A stretch of 64,000 bases of DNA, taken from positions 271,793 to 335,792 of the forward strand of contig AYMD01000002.1 in assembly GCA_000495735.1 (NCBI GenBank). Direction: 5' to 3'. The notes beneath the pieces are model-generated. The model was given only the letters and a program-made list of their open reading frames with translations. It was not told where the DNA came from and did not search any database. This DNA is from an uncultured Acidilobus sp. JCHS (GTDB taxonomy: Archaea > Thermoproteota > Thermoprotei_A > Sulfolobales > Acidilobaceae). The position numbers were made by a program, and so were the translations under genes. How positions within the stretch are numbered: the stretch's first letter is position 1; the number at the start of each line of letters is the position of its first letter. Positions 8,352 through 15,562 of this stretch are shown here, piece after piece.

Positions 8352-9692
8352 TTGTCAGAGGGTGAAGCGGCGACGGAGGAGTGGTATAAGCTCAGCATGA
8401 ACCTGCACCGCTTCTACGGGGGCAAGATAGAGGTCATCCCTAAGGTCCCCGTCAGAGGGCTGAGGGACCTTTCAATATGGTACACACCTGGCGTGGCCGA
8501 GCCCAGCAGGGCGATAAGCAGGAGCCCCGAGCTCTCCTTCGAGCTCACCTCAAGGTGGAACACTATAGCTATAGTGAGCGACGGCACAAGGGTCCTGGGC
8601 CTTGGCAAGGTGGGCCCTGAGGCCGCCTACCCAGTCATGGAGGGCAAGGCCCTCCTGTTCAAGTACCTGGGAGGGGTTGACGCGGTCCCCCTTGTGCACA
8701 GGTTCACGAACCGTGACGACTTCGTCAGGCTCCTGGAGGCCATTGAGCCCTCGTTCGGCGGAATAAACCTTGAGGACATAGAGAAGCCCAAGTGCTTCTA
8801 CATACTTGACGAGGCGAGGAGGAGGCTGAGCATACCGGTCTGGCACGACGACCAGCAGGGCACGGCGGTCGCTATGCTGGCGGGCCTCATGAACGCCCTG
8901 AAGGTGGTAGGCAAGAGGCTCAATGACGTAAGGATAGTGATATTCGGCGTCGGAGCCGCCAACACAGCCTTCTACAGGCTCCTGAAGACCGTGGGCGTTA
9001 GGCCTGAGAACGTAGTGGCTGTTGACAAGTTCGGCGTTCTCCACCCGGAGATGAAGGACATAGACAGGCTGATGATTACTGACCCCTATCAGTACCAGAT
9101 GGCCATTGAGACCAAGGGCGGCGGCGTACCGCCTGGCTCACCCATAGAGAGGGCCTTCGAGGGGGCTGACGTCCTGGTCGCGGCCTCGGCCCCAGGGCCC
9201 GGCATCATAAAGCCCGAGTGGGTGTCAAGGATGAGCAAAGATGCTATAGTGTTCGCCCTGGCAAACCCTGTGCCGGAGATATGGCCATGGGAGGCGAAGA
9301 GGGCTGGGGCTAAGGTTGTGGCCACAGGCAGGAGCGACTTCCCAAACCAGGTCAACAACAGCCTCGTTTTCCCGGCGGTCTTCAGGGGGGTGCTTGACGT
9401 CAGGGCTAAGACAATAACCGACACGATGGCCGTGGCGGCCGCTGTGGAGCTGGCAAAGTACGCCGAGGAGAACGGGGGAGTCAGCGAGGAGAGGATCCTG
9501 CCCACCATGGAGGAGTGGGAGGTCTACCCAAGGGTCGCCGCAGCCATAGCGGTCAGGGCAGTGGAGGAGGGGGTCGCGAGGAGGACAACCACGTACAAGG
9601 AGGAGCTCGAGAGGGCCAGGGAGATAATCGGCAATGCGAGGAAAAAAGTCGATGTCCTGTTCGAGCGTGGCCTCATACCTCCGCCGCTCTGA
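8352..9692 (+). CDS. Malic enzyme (malate dehydrogenase, decarboxylating)
   Basis: A 446-residue enzyme interconverting malate and pyruvate plus CO2 with NAD(P)+. It shows the classical malic N-terminus (WYKLSMNLHRFYGGKIEVIPK), the VAEPSRAI region, the metal/substrate motif HDDQQGTA, and the dinucleotide fold around IFGVGAANTAFYR. The N-terminal WYK..LH block argues for the TTG at 8352 rather than the ATG at 8397. It probably supplies pyruvate or NADPH in a heterotroph. Length and motifs are normal. Confidence 0.93.
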   Translation: MSEGEAATEEWYKLSMNLHRFYGGKIEVIPKVPVRGLRDLSIWYTPGVAEPSRAISRSPELSFELTSRWNTIAIVSDGTRVLGLGKVGPEAAYPVMEGKALLFKYLGGVDAVPLVHRFTNRDDFVRLLEAIEPSFGGINLEDIEKPKCFYILDEARRRLSIPVWHDDQQGTAVAMLAGLMNALKVVGKRLNDVRIVIFGVGAANTAFYRLLKTVGVRPENVVAVDKFGVLHPEMKDIDRLMITDPYQYQMAIETKGGGVPPGSPIERAFEGADVLVAASAPGPGIIKPEWVSRMSKDAIVFALANPVPEIWPWEAKRAGAKVVATGRSDFPNQVNNSLVFPAVFRGVLDVRAKTITDTMAVAAAVELAKYAEENGGVSEERILPTMEEWEVYPRVAAAIAVRAVEEGVARRTTTYKEELERAREIIGNARKKVDVLFERGLIPPPL

Positions 9693-9970
9693 AAGCCCTG
9701 ACTATGAGAGCGATGGAAGGCGTGTTCAGCTTATGCGCAAGGGACTTACAGGGCCTCAATGCTGTGGATCCTTTGAAGCATAGCCGCCTAAGGTAAGCGT
9801 GACCTGTGACATCAGAGGCCTCTGTCGGTATATGCTGCGATTTACTACGCGGTCGCTCTAACGATAGCCCAATTGGCTGTTCAAGCTATTTCAAGATGAC
9901 CACTAAATATGCTAAATAAAATAACTGAAATGATAAGATTAAGTTGGGCGCCTGCTAGCTATCCCAACGC

Positions 9971-10136
9971 CCCAGAGGCTTAAGGCCCAGCGCCTTGACG
10001 GTATTACCTCTGCCTGGCCCTGAGGGGCGCTGGAAGCCTCTGGTAACACCCTGAGGGCCGCGGGGGCTAGGAGGGAGGGGGAGGATCTAGCTAAATGAGG
10101 GCAGGCCCAGAGGCCCTGCGCCCTGAAGGTGTTACC
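9971..10136. repeat. Nested inverted and direct repeats
   Basis: CCAGAGGCTT...CCAGCGCC (9972-9994) is complementary to GGCGCTGGAAGCCTCTGG (10026-10043) apart from a 5-base insertion in the left arm. CCCAGAGGC recurs directly at 10106-10114. GGTATTACC (10000-10008) and GGTGTTACC (10128-10136) are direct copies, and GGTAACACC (10042-10050) is the exact inverse of the latter. Confidence 0.7.
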
Positions 10137-10240
10137 CAGGCCCACCACGTGGGCCGTGTAGCCTGCCGCGCCTCCATGGAGGCCCTTGGGGCGCCTTAGG
10201 GGGCCATCAGATGGCTTAACTTTCCTGTAAGGTTTTTGAT

Positions 10241-10320
10241 GTAGAGTTAACGGCCCCTTAACTCCAGCCCCTACTTGACCTGAGCACGCCCCCCGTAGAG
10301 TTAACTCCCGGCACTTGACC
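10241..10320. repeat. Two GTAGAGTTAAC / ACTTGACC units with TTAACTC palindromes
   Basis: GTAGAGTTAAC occurs at 10241-10251 and 10295-10305, each followed by ACTTGACC (10273-10280 and 10313-10320). The first unit contains GAGTTAA-7 nt-TTAACTC (10244-10264). The second contains the perfect palindrome GAGTTAACTC (10298-10307). Arrangement suggests binding sites for a dimeric protein. Confidence 0.6.
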
Positions 10321-10434
10321 GCCAGGTTAAACGATGGCCGGCCCCTGGCCCCTTGGTGCGCCTTGGGGGCCTGCCCCTATGTCGTGAGGCCCCCGGCCGG
10401 GCCGTCCCTAACCGAGGGATCGCAAGTGCTATCT

Positions 10435-10465
10435 ATGGCTCTACCAGTCGATATAGCCATTGGTA
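10435..10465. repeat. Interleaved dyads ATGGCT/AGCCAT and TACCA/TGGTA
   Basis: ATGGCT (10435-10440) pairs with AGCCAT (10455-10460), and TACCA (10442-10446) pairs with TGGTA (10461-10465). The two stems interleave, so as RNA only one hairpin, or a strained pseudoknot, could form. Confidence 0.45.
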
Positions 10466-10614
10466 AATCGCGCTATTAATAATGCAGTTTACTGAACCTT
10501 AAACTAAGCTCCTAAAGCTCTAAACCAGCGGATACTAGGCCTAGCGATGCCGATCTTTATCAAGAGGAGTTACTGGCTCTTGTCTAAGAGTCTGACGTGA
10601 TGAGGATGCCCCCG

Positions 10615-10637
10615 AAAAAGCTATGCTTGAGCTTTTT
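10615..10637 (+). terminator. AAAAAGCT/AGCTTTTT stem-loop ahead of the cupin gene
   Basis: An 8-bp stem (10615-10622 with 10630-10637), 7-base loop and six T residues (10633-10638). In form it resembles an intrinsic terminator. The T-run may instead serve as the cupin promoter's A/T element, because it lies about 36 bp before the ATG. Confidence 0.35.
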
Positions 10638-10670
10638 TCCTAGGCCCTCTAGGTACTGAAGGGAGCCCTT

Positions 10671-11045
10671 ATGAAGTTCGGTAGGTCTTCAGAGGTGCCC
10701 GCACAGGACGTCTCACAGGTTCTGCCAGGGACCAGGGGCCTCTTCGTCCAGTGGCTCGTCACAAAGGACGACGGCTCTGATAGGATTGCCCTCAGGAGGT
10801 TCGTCATGAAGCCCCACGGCTTCATGCCCTACCACAAGCACAAGTACTCTGAGGCCGTGTTCATAGTCCAGGGGATACTCAAGGTTAACATAAACGGCGT
10901 TGAAAGGGTTCTCGGCCCAGGGGACTTCTTCTTCACTGCCCCCTTCGAGCCCCACAGCATAGAGAACCCAGGTGACGAGGAGGCTGTGTTCGTCTGCGCA
11001 ATAACATATGAGGATGACATGAAGCTGTACCCTGTAAGCAGCTAA
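10671..11045 (+). CDS. Single-domain cupin protein
   Basis: A 124-residue cupin. Motif 1 reads HKHKYSEAVFIVQG with two histidines and the glutamate. Motif 2 reads GPGDFFFTAPFEPHSI with the last histidine, giving a complete 3-His/1-Glu metal site. Stand-alone cupins of this kind include isomerases, dioxygenases and small-molecule binding proteins; no choice can be made here. ATG at 10671 follows GAAGGGAG. The gene is flanked by non-coding DNA on both sides. Confidence 0.88.
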   Translation: MKFGRSSEVPAQDVSQVLPGTRGLFVQWLVTKDDGSDRIALRRFVMKPHGFMPYHKHKYSEAVFIVQGILKVNINGVERVLGPGDFFFTAPFEPHSIENPGDEEAVFVCAITYEDDMKLYPVSS

Positions 11046-11145
11046 GCGAGCTGAGCCACGTTAACCCTGCCTACCTGAAGGGCGTGGCCATTTGTAATGG
11101 TGCTTTTAACTTTCAGGGCACAGGAGACCAGCGAAGCGCGCCTTT

Positions 11146-11204
11146 GTGATGACACGACGGTATGCCGAGCCGGAGGGTGATGACGAGGGTCTTCCCCTTG
11201 CTGA
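11146..11204 (+). ncRNA. Candidate C/D box guide RNA
   Basis: A C box GTGATGA (11146-11152), a degenerate D' box CCGA (11165-11168), a second perfect GTGATGA as C' (11177-11183) and a D box CTGA (11201-11204) span 59 nt, the usual archaeal size. Guides are 12 and 17 nt. A TATA-like CTTTTAAC (11103-11110) sits about 26 bp before the expected RNA start. Targets were not identified. Confidence 0.5.
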
Positions 11205-11289
11205 GGGCCTCGCTCCCCTAGCCTGTCCTTTCATTACCAGGACTTTATGACGTGCTGCTTCACTGACCGGTCAAGAGCAGATAATAGGA

Positions 11290-11694
11290 CTAACGGGAGC
11301 CCCTGGAGCTCCCGCGCCCGGGGAGCCTGGCGAGGTCCTGCCCCTCGTTGTCAAACCTCTTCAGGACGGTGAACCTTATAATGGTCACGTCGTCCTCAAG
11401 GCTGAAGTCCCCGTAGATCCTCCTCAGCTCCCTGAAGAGTTCTATGAGCCCCCTGAACCCGTCAACCCTGGCGTCCTCGTCCGTGAGCTCCCTGACCTTC
11501 TTGTAAGTCACCTCGTCCACCCTGGCCAGCGCTATCGGCTTCCCGTCGCCTACTATCGTGAGCAGCCTGTCCCTGAGGACTAGCCTTCCAAGCCTTATCG
11601 TGCTCCTCTTCCTCCCTTCGAGTATCATCTGTAGGTACCTCTTCTTGAACTTCAGCCTCCTCCCCAGGCCCTTGACGCCTCCCTTCCCGTCCAT
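11290..11694 (-). CDS. ASCH/PUA-like domain protein
   Basis: A 134-residue basic protein with the ASCH signature LKFKKRYLQMILEGRKRSTIRLG at its N-terminus, a fold related to PUA and thought to bind RNA or modified nucleosides. The C-terminal 20 residues are Arg/Gly/Ser-rich and probably disordered. The ATG at 11694 is 34 bp from a TATATA box (about 11728) shared with the divergent sedolisin gene. Confidence 0.75.
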   Translation of the reverse strand: MDGKGGVKGLGRRLKFKKRYLQMILEGRKRSTIRLGRLVLRDRLLTIVGDGKPIALARVDEVTYKKVRELTDEDARVDGFRGLIELFRELRRIYGDFSLEDDVTIIRFTVLKRFDNEGQDLARLPGRGSSRGSR

Positions 11695-11722
11695 GCTCGG
11701 CGGTGTAGTTTTGAGAAGAGCT

Positions 11723-11732
11723 TATATATCTG
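11723..11732. promoter_or_regulatory. Shared CTTATATATC box for ASCH and sedolisin genes
   Basis: One symmetric TATA element lies 34 bp from the minus-strand ATG (11694) and 40 bp from the plus-strand ATG (11768). The 73-bp gap holds no other A/T-rich box. Confidence 0.55.
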
Positions 11733-11767
11733 GTACCACCCTTAGTCCTCCCGCGAGGCGTGGGTGC

Positions 11768-14700
11768 ATGAATAGTAGGACTTTGGCCCTCCTCCTTGTT
11801 ATCGTCTTCGCGGCCTCCCTCATGATACCTTACCTCGGCTCCGCAAAGGCTGCCAGGGCCCAGCAGGTCACCTACTACGGCCCCTCGCTGCAGGGTAAAT
11901 ACCTCGGCGAGCTCCCGCCCTCCCAGCTCGTCAGCATCTCCGTCTTCCTGCCCCCAAGGAACCTGCAGGAGCTCTACCTGGTGGCCCAGGAGGTCGTCAA
12001 CCACCAGGTCAAGCCGCTGAGCAAGCAGGAGGTGCTGTCGCTCTTCGCGCCCTCGAAGCAGGATCTTGAGGCCGTTGAGAACTACCTGACCTCGCAGGGC
12101 TTCAGCATAGTCTACGTGAGCCCTGGCCGCTTCTCTGTCATGGCGGAGGCACCCGCCTCAGTAGTAGAGAAGACCTTCGGCGTCAAGCTGGGCCTCTATG
12201 AGACCCCTCAGGGCACCGTCTTCTACGCGCCCGAGGGGACGCCGGCTATACCGCAGCAGCTCAAGGGGACCATAATAATGGGCCTGACCAACAGGACCTC
12301 CTTCATGCCCCAGTACATCGTATCTGGCATGATAAGGAACCACACACTGATACCTTACAGCAACAGCGGCGCCTTCAGCCTGCCTAAGCCCATGCAGGAG
12401 GCCTTCGCAGGCCTTTACTACACCCCCGCTGACTTCGAGGGGGCATACAACGTCACGCCCCTGCTCCAGTACAGCCAGGGCGCCACGATAGCCATCATTG
12501 ACGCCTACGGCGACCCCGAGATATACCAGGACGTCTACATGTTTGACCAGATGTTCGGCCTCCCGATGGCCAACCTCACGGTGGTACCCATAGGTCCCTA
12601 CCACCCAGAGTTTGGCCTGTTCACCGGGTGGGACTTTGAGACAGCCCTCGACGTAGAGGCCGCCCAGACCATGGCGCCCTACGCCCACATATACCTAGTA
12701 GTGGCTGCCAACAACGGCAACGCGCTCCTGGAGGCCATAGACTACGTCGTCAGCACTGACCTGGCCGACGTCGTGTCAATGAGCTGGGGCCTACCTGAGA
12801 ACCTGTGGGCCATGTCGGGCGTCTACACTACATACCCGGCCTTCTACCTCAGCTACGCCTTCGCTGACTACTACTTCGCCCTGGGCTCAGCCGAGGGCAT
12901 AAGCTTCTTCGCCTCCTCAGGCGATGAGGGGGCCTTCGACTTCACGCCTACGACCTATGGCGCCGTGTCGTTCCCGTCTTCATCGCCCTTCGTGACCGCG
13001 GTGGGCGGCACCAGCCTGTACGTTAATGTGACCTCAGGCTACCTCGGCTTCCTCAACTCCGCTGGCTCCTATGGTTATGAGACCGCGTGGTCCGTGAACC
13101 CGCTCTATGGTATTGAAGTGGCCTCCACAGGAGGCTACTCAAGCATCTTCCCCAAGCCGTGGTACCAGTTCGGGGTAGTCCAGGGCAACTATAGAGCCAC
13201 CCCTGACGTGGCGGCTGACGCTGACCCGTACACGGGCTTCGTAACCATAGTTTATGGGGTCCCATACATAATAGGAGGCACCAGCCTTTCCTCGCCGCTG
13301 TGGGCCGGCATAGTGGCCGACATAGACTCCTACCTAGGTATGAGGTTAGGCCTCGTTAACCCGCTCCTCTACGAGATCTACAAGACGCCGTCACTTTACT
13401 TAAAGGCCTTCCACCAGGTGACCTTTGGCTACAACGGCTACTACCTGGCAGGCCCTGGTTACAACCTGGTGACAGGCCTGGGGTCGCCTAACGCCGGCGA
13501 GCTGGCCCACGCGATACAGACGATCCTTGAGACCTCAAAGATGCTGTCCATCAGTGTCACCACCTACCAGCCGGGGTCCCAGTTCGCGTGGTACATGTAC
13601 AACACTACGTTTGAGGTAGAGGCCTACATAACCTTCCCCAACGGCTCAACCGTCGAGTCGGGCAGCTTCAATGCGTACATATTTACGACCCAGGGCCTCC
13701 TCGAGGAGGTGCCGCTGAGCTTCAACGAGTCAAGCGGGCTCTGGGAGGCCAGCGTCTACGTTAAGCCTGGCTCGCCGCCGAACGTCTGGACAATACTTGT
13801 TAACGGGACCTCAGGAGCTTACTCAGGCGCTGGCGCCACTGACGTCTACATAGGGGTCGGCATTAGCATAGTCTATCCAATACCCTACCCGTACGCGCTG
13901 CCGATACCTGTCAACCAGCCCTTCACAGTGGAGGTCTACGCTATGTACCCCAACGGGACCCCTGTGACAGCGGAGAGCCTAGAGGCGGTGTTCTACGGGC
14001 CTGGCGGCGCTACCTTCGAAGCCACGCTGCTCCCTACTTCAACCCCTGGGCTCTATAGCGGTACTGCGACCTTGCTGTACCCAATGCCGCAGGGCACTTA
14101 CATAATGTACGTCTACTACGCAGGGCCCAGCGGCCAGGTCGAGGGCGAGGCCTATGAGTACGTCTACTTCGGCGAGGCCGTATTAGTTGGCTATGTCCTG
14201 ACGCCGCTTAACGACGGCATGCCCTCGGTGAGCGCTGGCCAGACCCTTACGTTCCTGGCCTTCGTTGTTAACCCATGGGGCCTTGGCTACTTCACGAGCA
14301 AGGTCGTGGTAGACATATACAACCTGAGCGGCTACCTCGTGGCCCAGGTGCCTCTCCAGCCCGCCCCCTTCCCGCTCCTCGGCTACCAGATAGGCTTCTT
14401 CACGGTGCCGCCAAACATGCCGCCAGGCTGGTATAACGCCGTCTTCGTGGCTACGGAGAACACCAGCACCGGCCCGCTCTTCGGCTACCTAAACCAGTCC
14501 TTCTACGTGGCCCCGGCCAGCGTCCAGGCGCCGCTGGTCGTAATACCCAGCTTCGCTTATGAGAACCAGTGGATTCAGATAAAGGCCTACATACTCTACC
14601 CCAACGGGACCCCTGTGACGAGCGGCGAGTTCGTCGCCACCCTCCTGCCGGCCCAGGACATGTATAACCTGTTCTTCCTGAGCTTTGAGACGGGCGTCCC

Positions 14701-15562
14701 ACTGCAGTACAACGCTACGCTGGGCGCATGGGTAGGCTACGTCCAGGTGCCCTCTATACTTAGCCCAAGCGTCTACCTGGGCGAGGGCGTCTACAGCCTG
14801 GCAGGGCCATGGGATGTTGTAGTGGCTGGCGTGACCCCCACAGGGCTCAACCTGTACCCGTCGGTCTGGCCCATCTACGTTGAGCCCTTCACTTACATGG
14901 ACCCGACGACCCTGACGGCCTCTAACGTGAGCGCCCTGTCTTCCGTCATAGGGTCAGGCGGCGTGCTTTACAACGTCTACTTCCCGAGCCTCAGGCTGAT
15001 AGGGGTCAACGTGACCCTTGTGAACAGCGAGGTGGGCCAGCTGATAGCCATTAACTCGCACGTGAACTTGGTGAACTGCAACGTGGGCACCATCAACGCC
15101 GTGGGCTCCACGGTCGCCCTCAACGGTGGGGTGGTCGAGGGCGGGACCGTTGGCATAAACGCCGTTGACTCAAACGTGATAGTCAAAGGGACGGAGTTCA
15201 GGGACCTGGGCTACGCCTTCTCGGTCTCGCACGCCTCGCTAAGCGTTGAGGGCGCGACATACATCAACGTTGGCAACATAGCTACCGACGGGGCCAGCGC
15301 CCTGGAGCAAGAGGTCGCCTCGGGCGTGTCAGAGGCCATTTCACAGCTGCTCTCTGTGACGCCGCAGTCACCGACCCCAAGGCCCCTTGTGACCCAGCTG
15401 CCCTCTGCGCCGGCAGCTGTAGAGCAGCCCTCACAGCCGCTCACGGCCCTGCCCTCCAGCGCCAACGTTGCCGCTGGTGACGCCCTCTGGTTGGCCTTAA
15501 CGGCCTCAGCAGTTGCGTCAGCCTCCATAGTATTAGCCCTGCTTAGGCCGAGGAGGGGGTGA
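11768..15562 (+). CDS. Cell-surface sedolisin (S53 peptidase) with propeptide and long beta-rich C-terminal extension
   Basis: A 1264-residue exported serine-carboxyl peptidase. A signal peptide (residues 1-28) is followed by a pro-kumamolisin propeptide to about 200. The catalytic domain carries E291 and D295 (FETALDVE), the oxyanion Asp386 (SSGDEG) and the nucleophile S506 (GGTSLSSP), so it should be active at acid pH. At the usual calcium site two Asp ligands are Q550 (FHQVTFGYNG) and N566 (GPGYNLVTG). After about residue 590 come three domains with FPNGS/YPNGTPV repeats, a parallel-beta-like stretch, a Pro/Ser linker and a terminal membrane anchor followed by RPRRG, so it is held on the cell surface. 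The start follows the signal-peptide logic; an upstream in-frame start would overlap the ASCH gene. Confidence 0.92.
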   Translation: MNSRTLALLLVIVFAASLMIPYLGSAKAARAQQVTYYGPSLQGKYLGELPPSQLVSISVFLPPRNLQELYLVAQEVVNHQVKPLSKQEVLSLFAPSKQDLEAVENYLTSQGFSIVYVSPGRFSVMAEAPASVVEKTFGVKLGLYETPQGTVFYAPEGTPAIPQQLKGTIIMGLTNRTSFMPQYIVSGMIRNHTLIPYSNSGAFSLPKPMQEAFAGLYYTPADFEGAYNVTPLLQYSQGATIAIIDAYGDPEIYQDVYMFDQMFGLPMANLTVVPIGPYHPEFGLFTGWDFETALDVEAAQTMAPYAHIYLVVAANNGNALLEAIDYVVSTDLADVVSMSWGLPENLWAMSGVYTTYPAFYLSYAFADYYFALGSAEGISFFASSGDEGAFDFTPTTYGAVSFPSSSPFVTAVGGTSLYVNVTSGYLGFLNSAGSYGYETAWSVNPLYGIEVASTGGYSSIFPKPWYQFGVVQGNYRATPDVAADADPYTGFVTIVYGVPYIIGGTSLSSPLWAGIVADIDSYLGMRLGLVNPLLYEIYKTPSLYLKAFHQVTFGYNGYYLAGPGYNLVTGLGSPNAGELAHAIQTILETSKMLSISVTTYQPGSQFAWYMYNTTFEVEAYITFPNGSTVESGSFNAYIFTTQGLLEEVPLSFNESSGLWEASVYVKPGSPPNVWTILVNGTSGAYSGAGATDVYIGVGISIVYPIPYPYALPIPVNQPFTVEVYAMYPNGTPVTAESLEAVFYGPGGATFEATLLPTSTPGLYSGTATLLYPMPQGTYIMYVYYAGPSGQVEGEAYEYVYFGEAVLVGYVLTPLNDGMPSVSAGQTLTFLAFVVNPWGLGYFTSKVVVDIYNLSGYLVAQVPLQPAPFPLLGYQIGFFTVPPNMPPGWYNAVFVATENTSTGPLFGYLNQSFYVAPASVQAPLVVIPSFAYENQWIQIKAYILYPNGTPVTSGEFVATLLPAQDMYNLFFLSFETGVPLQYNATLGAWVGYVQVPSILSPSVYLGEGVYSLAGPWDVVVAGVTPTGLNLYPSVWPIYVEPFTYMDPTTLTASNVSALSSVIGSGGVLYNVYFPSLRLIGVNVTLVNSEVGQLIAINSHVNLVNCNVGTINAVGSTVALNGGVVEGGTVGINAVDSNVIVKGTEFRDLGYAFSVSHASLSVEGATYINVGNIATDGASALEQEVASGVSEAISQLLSVTPQSPTPRPLVTQLPSAPAAVEQPSQPLTALPSSANVAAGDALWLALTASAVASASIVLALLRPRRG

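Larger units (their letters stand above)
9693..10670. other. 978-bp gene-free region with clustered direct and inverted repeats
   Basis: No convincing reading frame exists on either strand. The region holds three copies of CCAGAGGC-type and GGTNTTACC-type motifs in direct and inverted order (9971-10136), then paired GTAGAGTTAAC...ACTTGACC units with TTAACTC palindromes (10241-10320), then a G/C block, then an A/T-rich stretch of short dyads (10435-10520), and a hairpin just before the cupin gene. It could encode a structured RNA, a protein-binding array, or be remnants of a mobile palindromic element. Confidence 0.6.

Noticed and set aside
8550-9044. 164-codon frame antisense to malic enzyme
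   Set aside because: Shadow of a well-supported gene; no motifs.
9939-10148. 69-codon open frame on the minus strand in the repeat-rich gap
   Set aside because: Composition is dominated by Pro/Ala/Arg/Ser from G/C repeats, with no ribosome site or family resemblance.
10435-10465. H-type pseudoknot from interleaved stems
   Set aside because: The third loop would have length zero across a 6-bp stem, which is sterically doubtful; kept only as competing hairpins.
10597-10659. C box GTGATGA followed by CTGA ahead of the cupin gene
   Set aside because: There is no C' box and no good D' box, and the CTGA lies in the cupin ribosome-binding region; a strong A/T hairpin occupies the middle. Weaker than the 11146-11204 candidate.
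12158-12688. Long open frame antisense to the sedolisin gene
   Set aside because: The plus-strand frame has clear catalytic motifs; the antisense frame is rich in Gly/His/Val and is a by-product of GC-rich codons.
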